Positions 34,088-43,478 of a stretch of DNA of 64,000 bases are shown piece by piece. The DNA comes from Gracilibacillus alcaliphilus. Its GTDB lineage: Bacteria; Bacillota; Bacilli; Bacillales; Amphibacillaceae. Every line of letters begins with the position of its first letter. Within the stretch, counting starts at the first letter, position 1. The translations under genes were made by a program, and so were the position numbers. The stretch lies in contig NZ_JAFBFA010000002.1 in the NCBI RefSeq assembly GCF_016909015.1, positions 186,001-250,000 of the forward strand. The letters run 5' to 3'. The notes under the pieces were generated by a model. It saw only the letters and a program-made list of their open reading frames with translations, was not told where the DNA came from and did no database searches.

Positions 34088-36022
34088 ATGAAGTACGAGC
34101 AGCTTGCCAAAGACATTATCAAATATGTCGGCGGTAAAGAAAATGTCATTAGTTTAGTCCACTGTATTACTAGACTGCGTTTTAAGTTGAGAGATGAGAG
34201 CAAGGCAGACACAGAAGCATTAAAGAACATGGATGGTGTGGTAACCGTTATGAAAAGCGGCGGACAATATCAGGTAGTTATTGGCAACCATGTTCCTGAT
34301 GTATATGCAGATGTGATGGCAGTTGGCGGCTTCCAAGCTGCGGATGCCGGCAATGAGGAAGAAGAACAGCAAAGCAGCGGCAATTTACTGGATAAATTTG
34401 TAGATATTATCTCCAGTATTTTCACCCCGGTTTTAGGTGTGTTGGCTGCAACAGGTATGATCAAAGGTTTTAATGCCTTATTTGTAGCTTTAGGCTGGAT
34501 GAGTGAAGAGGGTGGAACATTTGCCATCTTAAATGCTGTTGGTGATGCGTTTTTCTACTTCTTCCCTATTTTCTTAGGTTACACAGCCATGAAGAAATTC
34601 GGCGGAACACCATTTATGGGGATGGTGATCGGGGCTTCCTTGGTCTATCCAACTATTGCAGAAATTATGGCTGGTGAACCACGATATACTTTATTTGCAG
34701 GTACAATCTTTGAATCACCTATCCATATTGAATTCTTAGGTATTCCGGTAATTTTAATGAGTTATTCAACATCTGTTGTTCCCATTATTCTTGCGACATT
34801 CTTTGGAGCAAAGGTGGAGAAATTCTTCCGTAAAGTTATTCCAGATGTAGTCAAGACATTCTTAGTGCCATTTTTTACGTTTTTAGTAATTGTACCGCTA
34901 ACTTTCTTGTTAATTGGTCCAGTTGCAACATGGGCAGCTAATATGGTTGGAAGCGGCATTAATACGATTTTTAATTTAAGTCCACTAATTGCAGGGATCG
35001 TTATTGGTGCATTCTGGCAAATACTTGTTATTTTCGGTTTGCATTGGGGCTTGATTCCACTTTCATTCCTGAATTTAGACACACTTGGATATGATCCAAT
35101 CTTATCGATGATCTTCGCTGCTTCCTTTGCACAGATAGGAGCCGTCTTAGGTGTATGGATCAAAACAAAGGAACAAAGTATCAAAACATTGAGTATACCG
35201 GCCTTTATCTCAGGGGTATTCGGTGTAACAGAACCAGCAATTTACGGGGTTACTTTACCGAAAAAACGTCCATTTATTATCAGTTGTATTGGTGCAGCAG
35301 TAGGTGGAGGAATTTTAGGGTTCTTTGGTACAAAATTGTTTACTATGGGTGGTTTAGGTATCTTTATGCTTCCATCTATGATTGGGCCGGATGGTATGGA
35401 CAGTGCCTTTTGGGGCAGTGTTATCGCCATGTTAGCTGCTTTCGGCTTAACGTTTGTACTGACCTACTTATTTGGAATGCCGCAGGAACCAGATACTGCG
35501 ACAGCAGGAGCAACCACAGCAGCTGCGGATGCGCCGGCAGCAGTAACAGAAGATACAGATACAGAAATAATTGCCAGCCCGTTAACTGGCGATGTATTGG
35601 AACTATCCAGTATTAAAGACGAAACATTTGCTTCAGGTTTGATGGGCAAAGGTCTTGCCATTGAACCTGCAGAAGGAAGAATTGTTGCACCTGCAGGTGG
35701 AACGATATCTGCCTTCTTCCCGACTAAACATGCCATTGGTATTACAACCGATTATGGTACAGAATTATTGATTCATGTGGGCATGGACACCGTTAATCTA
35801 AATGGACAATTCTTTACAGGTCATGTAGAACAAGGCGATCATGTAAATGCTGGTGATTTGTTGATCGAGTTCGATATCGAACAAATCAAAAAGGCAGGTT
35901 ATTTAGTAACCACACCTGTCATTGTTACAAATCCAGACAAATATCAATCACTTATTATTTTAGAAAAGGGCAAGGTGAATGCAAATGATGAATTGATTAC
36001 CTTGACAAATAATGAGGCTTAG
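34088..36022 (+). CDS. bglP: Beta-glucoside PTS permease EIIBCA
   Basis: A fused PTS transporter, 644 residues: EIIB (1-90, Cys26 in SLVHCITRLRFKL), EIIC (about 110-480, ten membrane segments, GVTEPAIYGVTLP), a Thr/Ala linker, and a C-terminal EIIA domain with LLIHVGMDTVNLNG carrying the phosphorylated His. It imports and phosphorylates aryl- or alkyl-beta-glucosides. The ATG at 34088 follows AGGAAAGAAGG; the open frame extends 105 bases into the leader but has no start signals there. It is first in the operon behind the RAT/terminator. Confidence 0.95.
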   Translation: MKYEQLAKDIIKYVGGKENVISLVHCITRLRFKLRDESKADTEALKNMDGVVTVMKSGGQYQVVIGNHVPDVYADVMAVGGFQAADAGNEEEEQQSSGNLLDKFVDIISSIFTPVLGVLAATGMIKGFNALFVALGWMSEEGGTFAILNAVGDAFFYFFPIFLGYTAMKKFGGTPFMGMVIGASLVYPTIAEIMAGEPRYTLFAGTIFESPIHIEFLGIPVILMSYSTSVVPIILATFFGAKVEKFFRKVIPDVVKTFLVPFFTFLVIVPLTFLLIGPVATWAANMVGSGINTIFNLSPLIAGIVIGAFWQILVIFGLHWGLIPLSFLNLDTLGYDPILSMIFAASFAQIGAVLGVWIKTKEQSIKTLSIPAFISGVFGVTEPAIYGVTLPKKRPFIISCIGAAVGGGILGFFGTKLFTMGGLGIFMLPSMIGPDGMDSAFWGSVIAMLAAFGLTFVLTYLFGMPQEPDTATAGATTAAADAPAAVTEDTDTEIIASPLTGDVLELSSIKDETFASGLMGKGLAIEPAEGRIVAPAGGTISAFFPTKHAIGITTDYGTELLIHVGMDTVNLNGQFFTGHVEQGDHVNAGDLLIEFDIEQIKKAGYLVTTPVIVTNPDKYQSLIILEKGKVNANDELITLTNNEA

Positions 36023-36040
36023 TTGGTGAATAATAAAAAG

Positions 36041-36070
36041 CCGTTGCAGCAGGTTTAGCTGTTGCAGCGG
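36041..36070 (+). promoter_or_regulatory. Intercistronic hairpin between bglP and the glucosidase gene
   Basis: CCGTTGCAGCAG pairs with the stretch ending TTGCAGCGG around a short loop, without a T-run. It probably stabilises or processes the mRNA between the two genes rather than stopping it. Confidence 0.55.
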
Positions 36071-36088
36071 TACATAGGAGGCAAAAAA

Positions 36089-37525
36089 ATGAGTAATGAA
36101 AAGAGATTTCCAGAGAATTTTTTATGGGGCGGTGCATTAGCTGCCAATCAAGTAGAAGGGGCTTACCGAGATGATGGCAAAGGATTAACTACGGTAGATT
36201 TAATGCCGACAGGGCCGAAGCGTTGGGATATTATGCACGGGTATATCGACGAATTACAGCCGCAGAATGATTTGTTTTATCCATCACATGAAGCGATTGA
36301 TTTCTATCATCGTTATAAAGAAGATATTGCCTTATTTGCAGAAATGGGGTTTACATGTCTGCGTGTATCGATTGCTTGGGCGCGTATTTTTCCAACAGGT
36401 GAGGAAAACGAGCCAAATGAAGCTGGTCTGCAGTTCTATGACAACTTGTTCGACGAGTTGCTCAAACATAATATAGAACCAGTCGTGACTGTATGTCATT
36501 TTGATGTCCCAGTAGCATTGGTTGAGAAATATGGCAGCTGGAAAAACCGAAAAATGGTAGCATTGTTTGAGAAATACGCCCGTACGATCTTTACCCGTTA
36601 TCAAGGCAAAGTGAAATACTGGATGACTTTTAATGAAATTAATATGCTATTGCATTTACCTTTTATGGGTGCGGGAATTGTACTTCATCAAGACGAAAAT
36701 CGTGACCAAGTGTTATATCAAGCAGCTCATCATCAATTAGTTGCAAGTGCTTTAGCTGTCAAGGCTTGTCATGAAATTATACCAGAGGCCCAAATCGGAT
36801 GTATGCTGGCAGCTGGAATGACGTATCCATATTCTGCTAATCCGGATGATGTTTGGGCAGGAATGGAGAAGGATCGTGAATCCTTTTTCTTTATTGATGT
36901 ACAATCTCGTGGTCAATATCCTGGCTATGCTAAACGTTTCTTCAAAGATAATCAATTAACGATTGTGATGGAACCAGGTGATGAGGAATTACTAGCCAGC
37001 CACACAGTAGATTATATCGGTTTCAGTTACTATTCCAGCCGTTGTATCAGTACGGATGAGAAAGTTCTCCAAGATCAAACAGATGGAAATGTGTTTGCCT
37101 CTGTCAAGAATCCTTATCTAAAAGCTTCGGAATGGGGATGGACAATTGATCCAAAAGGTTTGCGCATCACGGCAAACCAGTTACATGACCGCTATCAGAA
37201 GCCGTTATTTATCGTGGAAAATGGTTTAGGGGCGATCGATCAGCCAGATGCAGATGGATATGTAGAAGATGATTACCGGATAGAATATTTAGAAGCGCAT
37301 TTTAAAGCGATGTATGAGGCGATTCAAGACGGCGTGGAGATTATCGGCTACACCAGCTGGGGGCCGATCGATATTGTCAGTGCCAGCACTGGTGAAATGA
37401 AGAAACGCTATGGCTATATTTATGTAGATCGTGATAACGAAGGCAATGGTTCATTAGCCAGATCACGTAAAAAGAGCTTCGCTTGGTATCAACAAGTCAT
37501 TAAGGATAATGGGTTCAAACGATAA
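36089..37525 (+). CDS. bglH: 6-phospho-beta-glucosidase, GH1 family
   Basis: Cytoplasmic GH1 enzyme, 478 residues, that splits phosphorylated beta-glucosides from the PTS. FPENFLWGGALAANQVEG at the start, TFNEINM with the acid/base Glu183 and FIVENGLGA with the nucleophile Glu377 are all present. The late SASTGEMKKRYGYIYVD segment has the Ser/Lys/Tyr set that recognises the 6-phosphate. The ATG at 36089 follows AGGAGG. It could also serve the EIIABC at 1 kb, which lacks its own glycosidase. Confidence 0.95.
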   Translation: MSNEKRFPENFLWGGALAANQVEGAYRDDGKGLTTVDLMPTGPKRWDIMHGYIDELQPQNDLFYPSHEAIDFYHRYKEDIALFAEMGFTCLRVSIAWARIFPTGEENEPNEAGLQFYDNLFDELLKHNIEPVVTVCHFDVPVALVEKYGSWKNRKMVALFEKYARTIFTRYQGKVKYWMTFNEINMLLHLPFMGAGIVLHQDENRDQVLYQAAHHQLVASALAVKACHEIIPEAQIGCMLAAGMTYPYSANPDDVWAGMEKDRESFFFIDVQSRGQYPGYAKRFFKDNQLTIVMEPGDEELLASHTVDYIGFSYYSSRCISTDEKVLQDQTDGNVFASVKNPYLKASEWGWTIDPKGLRITANQLHDRYQKPLFIVENGLGAIDQPDADGYVEDDYRIEYLEAHFKAMYEAIQDGVEIIGYTSWGPIDIVSASTGEMKKRYGYIYVDRDNEGNGSLARSRKKSFAWYQQVIKDNGFKR

Positions 37526-37546
37526 ATCATAAATACGAGGAGGGAT

Positions 37547-38389
37547 ATGATGAAAAAAAGTTGGTTTCTGATTATGGTATTACTGTTGATAACAGTAGTG
37601 TCCGCTTGCAGTAATAGCAAGGAAGCAGAGGGAGCAATGGAAATAGAGGATCAAAACACCGAAGAAGTGGCAGAAAAGACTGCAGAGAAAGAATTAACTA
37701 TTTATATTGTCCGTCATGGAAAAACGATGTTAAATACGACCGATCGTGTACAAGGTTGGTCGGACGCCGTACTAACACCGGCCGGTGAAGAAATTGTCAC
37801 ACAAGCAGGTATTGGTCTAAAAGATATTGAATTTCAACAGGCATATAGCAGTGACAGCGGAAGAGCTATTCAAACAGCAGAGATTATTATCGAAGAGAAT
37901 GACGCTTCTTCTGATCTTGATTTGGTAACGGATGAGCGTTTTCGTGAATTCAACTTCGGTACGTATGAAGGAGATCTAAATCATACAATGTGGCAGGATA
38001 TTGCGGATTCTCAAGGAATCACTTTAGATGAATTCTTAGAAACACTTACGCCGGAGATGTTTGCCGATAGTGTGGCAGCACTTGATAAAGGAAGAGATGA
38101 AGAAGGACTTAATTGGCCGGCAGAAGACTATCAAACGATTACCGACCGCTTAAAGGCTGGTTTTGATGAATTGGTGCAAAAAGAGTCGGAGCAATCTGGG
38201 TCCAACAATATTTTATTGGTTTCTCACGGGCTAAGTATTTCCGCTTTATTGGATACTTATTTTGATGATTTCAAGATACCGGCAGGCGGATTGGAGAATG
38301 CGAGTGTATCGGTGGTTAAATATAAAGATGGCGAATTTACACTAGATACGGTGAATGATATGAGTTATGTAGAAAAAGGCAAAGAATAA
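37547..38389 (+). CDS. Lipoprotein of the histidine phosphatase superfamily
   Basis: A signal peptide with lipobox VVSAC (Cys21) is followed by an acidic linker and a phosphoglycerate-mutase-like domain: YIVRHGKTMLN with the catalytic His, SDSGRAIQTAEIII, FREFNFGTYEGD, and LLVSHGLSISAL with the second His. It is therefore an extracellular, membrane-anchored phosphatase. Its place between the glucosidase gene and licT is unusual; it may clean phosphorylated glycosides outside the cell. AGGAGGG precedes the ATG. Confidence 0.85.
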   Translation: MMKKSWFLIMVLLLITVVSACSNSKEAEGAMEIEDQNTEEVAEKTAEKELTIYIVRHGKTMLNTTDRVQGWSDAVLTPAGEEIVTQAGIGLKDIEFQQAYSSDSGRAIQTAEIIIEENDASSDLDLVTDERFREFNFGTYEGDLNHTMWQDIADSQGITLDEFLETLTPEMFADSVAALDKGRDEEGLNWPAEDYQTITDRLKAGFDELVQKESEQSGSNNILLVSHGLSISALLDTYFDDFKIPAGGLENASVSVVKYKDGEFTLDTVNDMSYVEKGKE

Positions 38390-38400
38390 GGCCAATTATG

Positions 38401-38440
38401 ATGCTGGGCACATGATTATTGTTGTGCGCAGCATTCTTTC
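38401..38440 (+). terminator. Terminator-like hairpin before licT
   Basis: ATGCTG (38401-38406) and GCACA (38408-38412) pair with TGTGC (38423-38427) and CAGCAT (38429-38434), followed by TCTTTCTT. Confidence 0.7.
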
Positions 38441-38594
38441 TTATGGAGAAAAACTAACTGCAATGTTTATCCAATTATGTGATAAAATATAAGCAGTATA
38501 ATTGAAACAAGACACGAATTTTTTGAATACACATTTTTAGTGAGAATAAACTCAACTTTTTGTTAGAAAAAATCAGAAAAGGTTGGTTTTAGTG

Positions 38595-39440
38595 ATGATC
38601 ATAAAAAAAGTATTAAATAATAATGTCGTAATGACAGAGAATCATCAAGGGCAAGAAGTAGTTGTGATGGGGAAAGGTTTGGCGTTCCAAAAAAAAGCAG
38701 GGCAAGTTATTGAAGAAGATAAGATAGAAAAAATATTTAAATTAGAAGATCAAACGATTTATGACAAGTTAATCGAGCTGCTTAAAGATACCCCGGAAAA
38801 ATACTTAGAGTTAGCGGATAAGGTTTTGCAATATGCAACCTCACAGCTGCCTTATAAATTAGATGAGTATTTGTACATCGCATTAACGGACCACTTACAT
38901 TTTGCGATCAGCAGATATAAGCAGGGTATCGAATTAAAGAATGCCTTGCATTGGGAAATTCGTAAATATTATAAAGAAGAATACCGTGTTGCACTACATG
39001 CCTTAGATATTATTGAGGAAGAAGCGAATGTAAGATTTGCAGAGGATGAAGCGGCCTCTATTGCTCTGCATTTAGTAAACAGTCAATTAAGTGACGGGCA
39101 TATCGATGAAACGATCCAAATCACGAAAATGGTAAATAATATATTAACGATTGTCAGATATCACTATCAAGTTCCATTAGATGAGGATTCAGTCAGTTAT
39201 GATCGTTTCCTTACTCATTTACGCTTCTTTGCTTTACGATATGTGAGAAAAGAAGTCGCAGAAGGTCAACAGACGGATGATTTTTTGCTGGAGCAAGTAA
39301 AGAGCAAGTATCAAGAAGCTTATCGCTGCAGTGAAAAGGTAGCCAAATATGTCGAAAAAGATTTTAATTGGGTAATAGGTGATGATGAAAAAATTTATCT
39401 TACACTCCATATACATCGTGTTACTCAGCGGTTACAATAG
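38595..39440 (+). CDS. licT: Transcription antiterminator LicT/BglG family
   Basis: RNA-binding antiterminator, 281 residues. The co-antiterminator domain (1-56) begins MIIKKVLNNNVV and holds VVVMGKGLAFQKKAGQ. PRD1 (about 65-170) has the conserved TDHLHFAISRYKQG and PRD2 (about 175-280) has FLTHLRFFALR and YLTLHIHR. The PRDs are phosphorylated by HPr and the bgl EII. The ATG at 38595 aligns with known LicT starts; GTG three bases earlier is possible. Its RNA target is the leader at 33929. Confidence 0.94.
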   Translation: MIIKKVLNNNVVMTENHQGQEVVVMGKGLAFQKKAGQVIEEDKIEKIFKLEDQTIYDKLIELLKDTPEKYLELADKVLQYATSQLPYKLDEYLYIALTDHLHFAISRYKQGIELKNALHWEIRKYYKEEYRVALHALDIIEEEANVRFAEDEAASIALHLVNSQLSDGHIDETIQITKMVNNILTIVRYHYQVPLDEDSVSYDRFLTHLRFFALRYVRKEVAEGQQTDDFLLEQVKSKYQEAYRCSEKVAKYVEKDFNWVIGDDEKIYLTLHIHRVTQRLQ

Positions 39441-39574
39441 TAAGATCTCATTAGCAAAGTGCGTTAATTTGTTAGAAAAGCGATAGCTGCTCTTGTGTTT
39501 GCTATGTTATATGTCAGACTATAATGGCTGATTGCATAACTAAAGTGATATCTTCTAAATGAAGGACAGGCTAG

Positions 39575-41425
39575 GTGATGGCAACAATGGACATTCAACG
39601 ATTGGCACAGAATATTATCCGCTATGTTGGAGGAGAAGACAATGTACAGTCACTGGTGCATTGTACCACTCGTCTTCGTTTTAAGCTGGCAGATGACAAG
39701 AAAGTAAATAAAACGGCTCTTCAACAGCTTCAAGGGGTTATTCAAGTCATTCATATGGCTGGGCAGTTTCAATTAGTGATTGGTAATGAAGTGTATGATA
39801 TATACCGGGAAATTTTGCGGCAGACGAATATTGACAGCAGCCGGCATAATACCAGTATACTGCAAGGCAGTCTGTTCAATCGGGCAATTGATACTATTTC
39901 CGGTATCTTTATTCCGCTGTTAAGTGCACTTGCTGGTGCAGGAATACTGAAGGGGTTACTATTATTAACAGTTAGTTTAGGTTTAATCGAGGAGTATACA
40001 GGAACTTATCGTATTTTACATGCTGCGGCAGACAGTTTATTTTATTTTTTACCAATGTTATTAGCGTATACCGCTGCCAAGAAGTTCCAGGCAGATCCAA
40101 TTGTAGCGGTAGTCATAGCTGGTGCTCTGCTGTATCCTGATTTAGTTGAGGCTTATCAATTGCAAGAAAATCTAACTTTTTTTGGCATTCCTATTATTTT
40201 GACTAATTATGCAACCTCTGTTATTCCGATTATTATTGCTATTTATGTGATGTCAAAACTGCAACAGCTGTTAAATAACTGGGTGCATGTCACGATAAGA
40301 ACTTTTGTCGTTCCTTTGCTGCTCATCGCTATCATGGTGCCATCGACATTACTGATATTTGGTCCAATTGGCACCACACTGGGCAATATGATGGCGATTG
40401 GCTATATGTATGTGTATGATAACAGTGCTTTTTTTGCCGGCGTGACGATCGGTTTCTTCTGGCAGATTTTAGTTATATTTGGCTCGCATTGGGGGATTAC
40501 ACCCATCGCATTTAATAATATAAGCCATTATAGTATGGATACGTTGACAGCCATGCTGACTCCGGCAGTATTTGGACAAGCGGGTGCTACACTGGGAGTA
40601 TGGCTGAAAACAAAGGATAAAAAAATGAAACAAATTGCTGGACCGGCCGCTTTTTCCGGAATTTTGGGAGTAACCGAACCTGCTATTTATGGGGTAACAT
40701 TACGTTTGAAAAGGCCATTTTTTATTGGCTGCTTCGCTGGTGCCTTAGGGGGAGGTTTAGCAGGGTTAGCCGGGACATCCGCTAAATCGATAGCACTTCC
40801 AGGGTTAGCGTCTTTGCCGGTATTTCTTGGGGAGGGCTTTCTGCTTTTTCTAGTTGCGATAGTGGGTAGTTTTCTCTTAGCTGTCATTCTCACTTATTTC
40901 TTTGGTCAAGTGGATAGGAAGGAAACGGTGCATGAAACTAAGACAGAAGCAAAAAATCACAGCGTAATTAATAAATTAGAGATAGTCAGTCCTTTACAAG
41001 GTGCTGTTATCCCATTAAGTGAGGTGGATGACGCTGTCTTTTCGTCTGGGGCAGCTGGAGAAGGAGTTGCTGTTATCCCTGTGAAGGAGACCGTACGAGC
41101 GCCGATTTCTGGCACTGTCACTGCACTATTTCCCACACATCATGCACTAAGTATTACTGCTGAGTCTGGTGTGCAAATACTTATTCATCTAGGAATCAAT
41201 ACGGTTCAGTTAGAGGGGAAGTATTTTATGATGGAGGTTCAGGCTGGCGACCAAGTGAAGCAAGGAGATAAGATCGGCAGTTTTGACTTAGCAAGTATTG
41301 TCGATAAGGGCTACAACATGACGACGCCTATTGTTATCACCAATAGTGATTCCGATATGGAAATTTTTATTACCGAAGCAGAAAATATTACGTTTAATGA
41401 GACATTGCTTACTGTGATGAAATAG
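39575..41425 (+). CDS. Second beta-glucoside PTS permease EIIBCA
   Basis: A paralogue of the first EIIBCA, 616 residues, with the same domain order: EIIB (SLVHCTTRLRFKL), EIIC (GVTEPAIYGVTL) and EIIA (ILIHLGINTVQLEG). It is clearly diverged, so it is not a recent duplicate and may have a different glycoside range. No RAT or terminator is seen in its 130-bp leader, so control differs from the first copy. The start is uncertain: GTG 39575, ATG 39578 or ATG 39587 are all possible. Confidence 0.92.
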   Translation: MMATMDIQRLAQNIIRYVGGEDNVQSLVHCTTRLRFKLADDKKVNKTALQQLQGVIQVIHMAGQFQLVIGNEVYDIYREILRQTNIDSSRHNTSILQGSLFNRAIDTISGIFIPLLSALAGAGILKGLLLLTVSLGLIEEYTGTYRILHAAADSLFYFLPMLLAYTAAKKFQADPIVAVVIAGALLYPDLVEAYQLQENLTFFGIPIILTNYATSVIPIIIAIYVMSKLQQLLNNWVHVTIRTFVVPLLLIAIMVPSTLLIFGPIGTTLGNMMAIGYMYVYDNSAFFAGVTIGFFWQILVIFGSHWGITPIAFNNISHYSMDTLTAMLTPAVFGQAGATLGVWLKTKDKKMKQIAGPAAFSGILGVTEPAIYGVTLRLKRPFFIGCFAGALGGGLAGLAGTSAKSIALPGLASLPVFLGEGFLLFLVAIVGSFLLAVILTYFFGQVDRKETVHETKTEAKNHSVINKLEIVSPLQGAVIPLSEVDDAVFSSGAAGEGVAVIPVKETVRAPISGTVTALFPTHHALSITAESGVQILIHLGINTVQLEGKYFMMEVQAGDQVKQGDKIGSFDLASIVDKGYNMTTPIVITNSDSDMEIFITEAENITFNETLLTVMK

Positions 41426-41519
41426 TTACTTTGAAAAGATAAGCATAACAATCCCATTTGTCTAAGGCTATTTAAAGAAGAAGGAAGCAGCCGTATACGA
41501 ACTATTCCATATACTAAAG

Positions 41520-41550
41520 CGGGAAAGCCTATCTATGGGCTTTCCCGTTT
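41520..41550. terminator. Terminator after the second EIIBCA gene
   Basis: CGGGAAAGCC (41520-41529) pairs with GGCTTTCCCG (41538-41547), followed by TTTG. It can also serve the opposing phosphatase gene. Confidence 0.8.
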
Positions 41551-41634
41551 GCATAAGATCAGGTGTGCATCTAGGTGCTATATCCCACAAAAATAAGTCT
41601 AGTTATCACTTGAAACTTGGAGAAATAAAAATTT

Positions 41635-42510
41635 TTATCCCTCTTTTTGCGGGACTGACTTTAGCATATCTTTGATGGCATAAGCAACCCCATTTTCCTC
41701 GTTTGATTTCGTCACATAGTTACATACTTCTTTGATTGCTGAATCAGCGTTTCCCATTGCTACCCCATGGCCGGCCATTTGCAGCATGGTCATATCATTG
41801 TAATTGTCACCAATTGCCATGACGTCTTGCATATCAATCCCTTTGCTGGCAGCAAAGGCTTCTAAAGCAAATCCTTTTTGGGCAGCCGAATGGTTGAATT
41901 CCAAGTTCAATTCACCAGAAGAAGTAATAGCTATATCATTTGCTTCTACAAAATGATCACGTACATTTGCCAATGCGGCCTCCTCCAAAGAGAAGGCTAA
42001 TATTTTATATACTTCGATATCTGTTTCGGCAAATAAAGCAGAGAAGTCTTTCATGACAGAAATTTCCTCATCTTGAAAACGCTTGATTGCCCATTGGCGC
42101 ATTTCTTCGACAGTCATATCTGGAAAAATAAGCTGGCCAACCTTTAGCATGACTTGGATAAACTGTTCTCGATCATAAGCGAACGTGCCTTTATTAGTGA
42201 AGACCTCAAAGTAAAGTCCATATTCTTGGCAAACTTGCTGAATCTTTTTACAAGCATCTATTTCCATCGGTTTAGATAAGAATAACTCACCATTCTCGTC
42301 GATAACTTTAGCACCATTTAGACAAAGAATTGGGCATGATAAACCAGCTTGCTCTACCGGTTTTCGCGCTGAATCATAGGATCGGCCAGTAGCAACCATG
42401 ATTTCTACCCCTTGTTCCTGTGCTAATAAGAGCGCCTCTTTGTTTTCCTGACTGATTTGATGATTCTCGTTTAATAATGTCCCATCTAAATCTGTTGCTA
42501 TTAATTTCAT
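41635..42510 (-). CDS. Cof-type HAD-superfamily phosphatase
   Basis: The 291 residues open with LIATDLDGTLLN, the HAD nucleophile Asp pair. MVATGRSYDSARK is motif II, and DVMAIGDNYNDMTML is motif IV, as in the Cof/YidA branch with a C2 cap domain. Such enzymes dephosphorylate sugar phosphates or flavin nucleotides in the cytoplasm. The ATG follows GGAGG. It converges on the bgl genes and may relieve sugar-phosphate stress, but this is only suggested by position. Confidence 0.92.
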   Translation of the reverse strand: MKLIATDLDGTLLNENHQISQENKEALLLAQEQGVEIMVATGRSYDSARKPVEQAGLSCPILCLNGAKVIDENGELFLSKPMEIDACKKIQQVCQEYGLYFEVFTNKGTFAYDREQFIQVMLKVGQLIFPDMTVEEMRQWAIKRFQDEEISVMKDFSALFAETDIEVYKILAFSLEEAALANVRDHFVEANDIAITSSGELNLEFNHSAAQKGFALEAFAASKGIDMQDVMAIGDNYNDMTMLQMAGHGVAMGNADSAIKEVCNYVTKSNEENGVAYAIKDMLKSVPQKEG

Positions 42511-42780
42511 AAGTACCTCCAATAAGCTGATTTACCTCTCTATCATACTACAAAAATAGAGAAAATGGTTGCCAAAGCTATTGCCATTCTAATATAACGG
42601 ACAATAAGTGCCTAAACAGGTCTCGTTTGTATATTATCCTTATGCTTGAAATGTAGTAGATGGGCGTCTGGAAGAATTGCTGAATAGAGGCAAGGGAGGA
42701 TTGGAAGAAAACAAGTCTATTACCAGACGCAAAAAATAACAGACTCTACCAACAGGCATGTTAGAGTCTGAGTAAAGAAT

Positions 42781-43290
42781 TTAACTGAGTTGCATCGATG
42801 TAATACATGTTGCATCATCTTCATATGTAGACAAAGGGGCTTCAACTTCTTTGCCGTCAAAGGAAATTTTTGCATTAAATGCTTGATTCCTTGGCAGCCA
42901 GATATCAAAAAAGCCATTGTCAAAGGATTCAATGGTTTCATCGATAATCACATTTCCATCAACATCTTCAATATAGACATCAAAAGCAGTGTTGGCTAAT
43001 TCTCCTTGACAGCCGGTTAAGCTGTGATATGTACAAGGGTGTGTTTCTTCTACAAAAGGAGCAATCGAAACAAAGAACTCATCTTCTGGTAACTCATATT
43101 GTTCTTGTTGTTCCCCGTTGTCTACAAGTAACTGAGTAGCGTTGACAGAAGCTGAAACAGCTTCTTTTTGGTCAGTGCTATAGTCGTTTATTAATGATTT
43201 TATGTCTACCTCAGCTGACTGTTCTCCGTTATTACATGCTGCCAAAAATATCAATAACATCATACATAGAAAAACAAAGCGATTTTTCAA
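42781..43290 (-). CDS. CueP-like copper-binding lipoprotein
   Basis: 169 residues from a TTG preceded by GGAG. The lipobox is FLAAC (Cys19). The rest carries the conserved CueP pattern: HPCTYHSLTGCQGEL (Cys86, His89, Cys94), GFFDIWLPRNQAF and DDATCITSMQL with Cys162. In Salmonella, CueP holds periplasmic copper and the three Cys are its ligands. A surface-anchored copper chaperone or sink is inferred here. The open frame extends 150 bases upstream but without start signals. The nearest copper gene is the csoR some 10 kb away. Confidence 0.82.
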   Translation of the reverse strand: MKNRFVFLCMMLLIFLAACNNGEQSAEVDIKSLINDYSTDQKEAVSASVNATQLLVDNGEQQEQYELPEDEFFVSIAPFVEETHPCTYHSLTGCQGELANTAFDVYIEDVDGNVIIDETIESFDNGFFDIWLPRNQAFNAKISFDGKEVEAPLSTYEDDATCITSMQLS

Positions 43291-43478
43291 ATAGACAACT
43301 CCTATCATGGATTGATTTAGTACTATTATAGCATGCTGTATCACAGAAGAGCGGCTGTTCACAGGATTGTAAAGAATAACAAGAGGGAATTGGGATTTCA
43401 TGGATAACAGTGTATATCTGGGCATAATGGTTTTGAACAAATAAAAAAACGCACCTGTTTAACAAGTGCGCTTTCCTA

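Noticed and set aside
35155..35616. 153-codon plus-strand frame inside bglP
   Set aside because: It is a shadow of the EIIC/EIIA coding sequence, rich in Tyr and Cys, with no family likeness.
43280..43300. ATAGACAACT as a NagR operator before the CueP-like gene
   Set aside because: Only part of the site is present and it coincides with the gene's own ribosome site and start.
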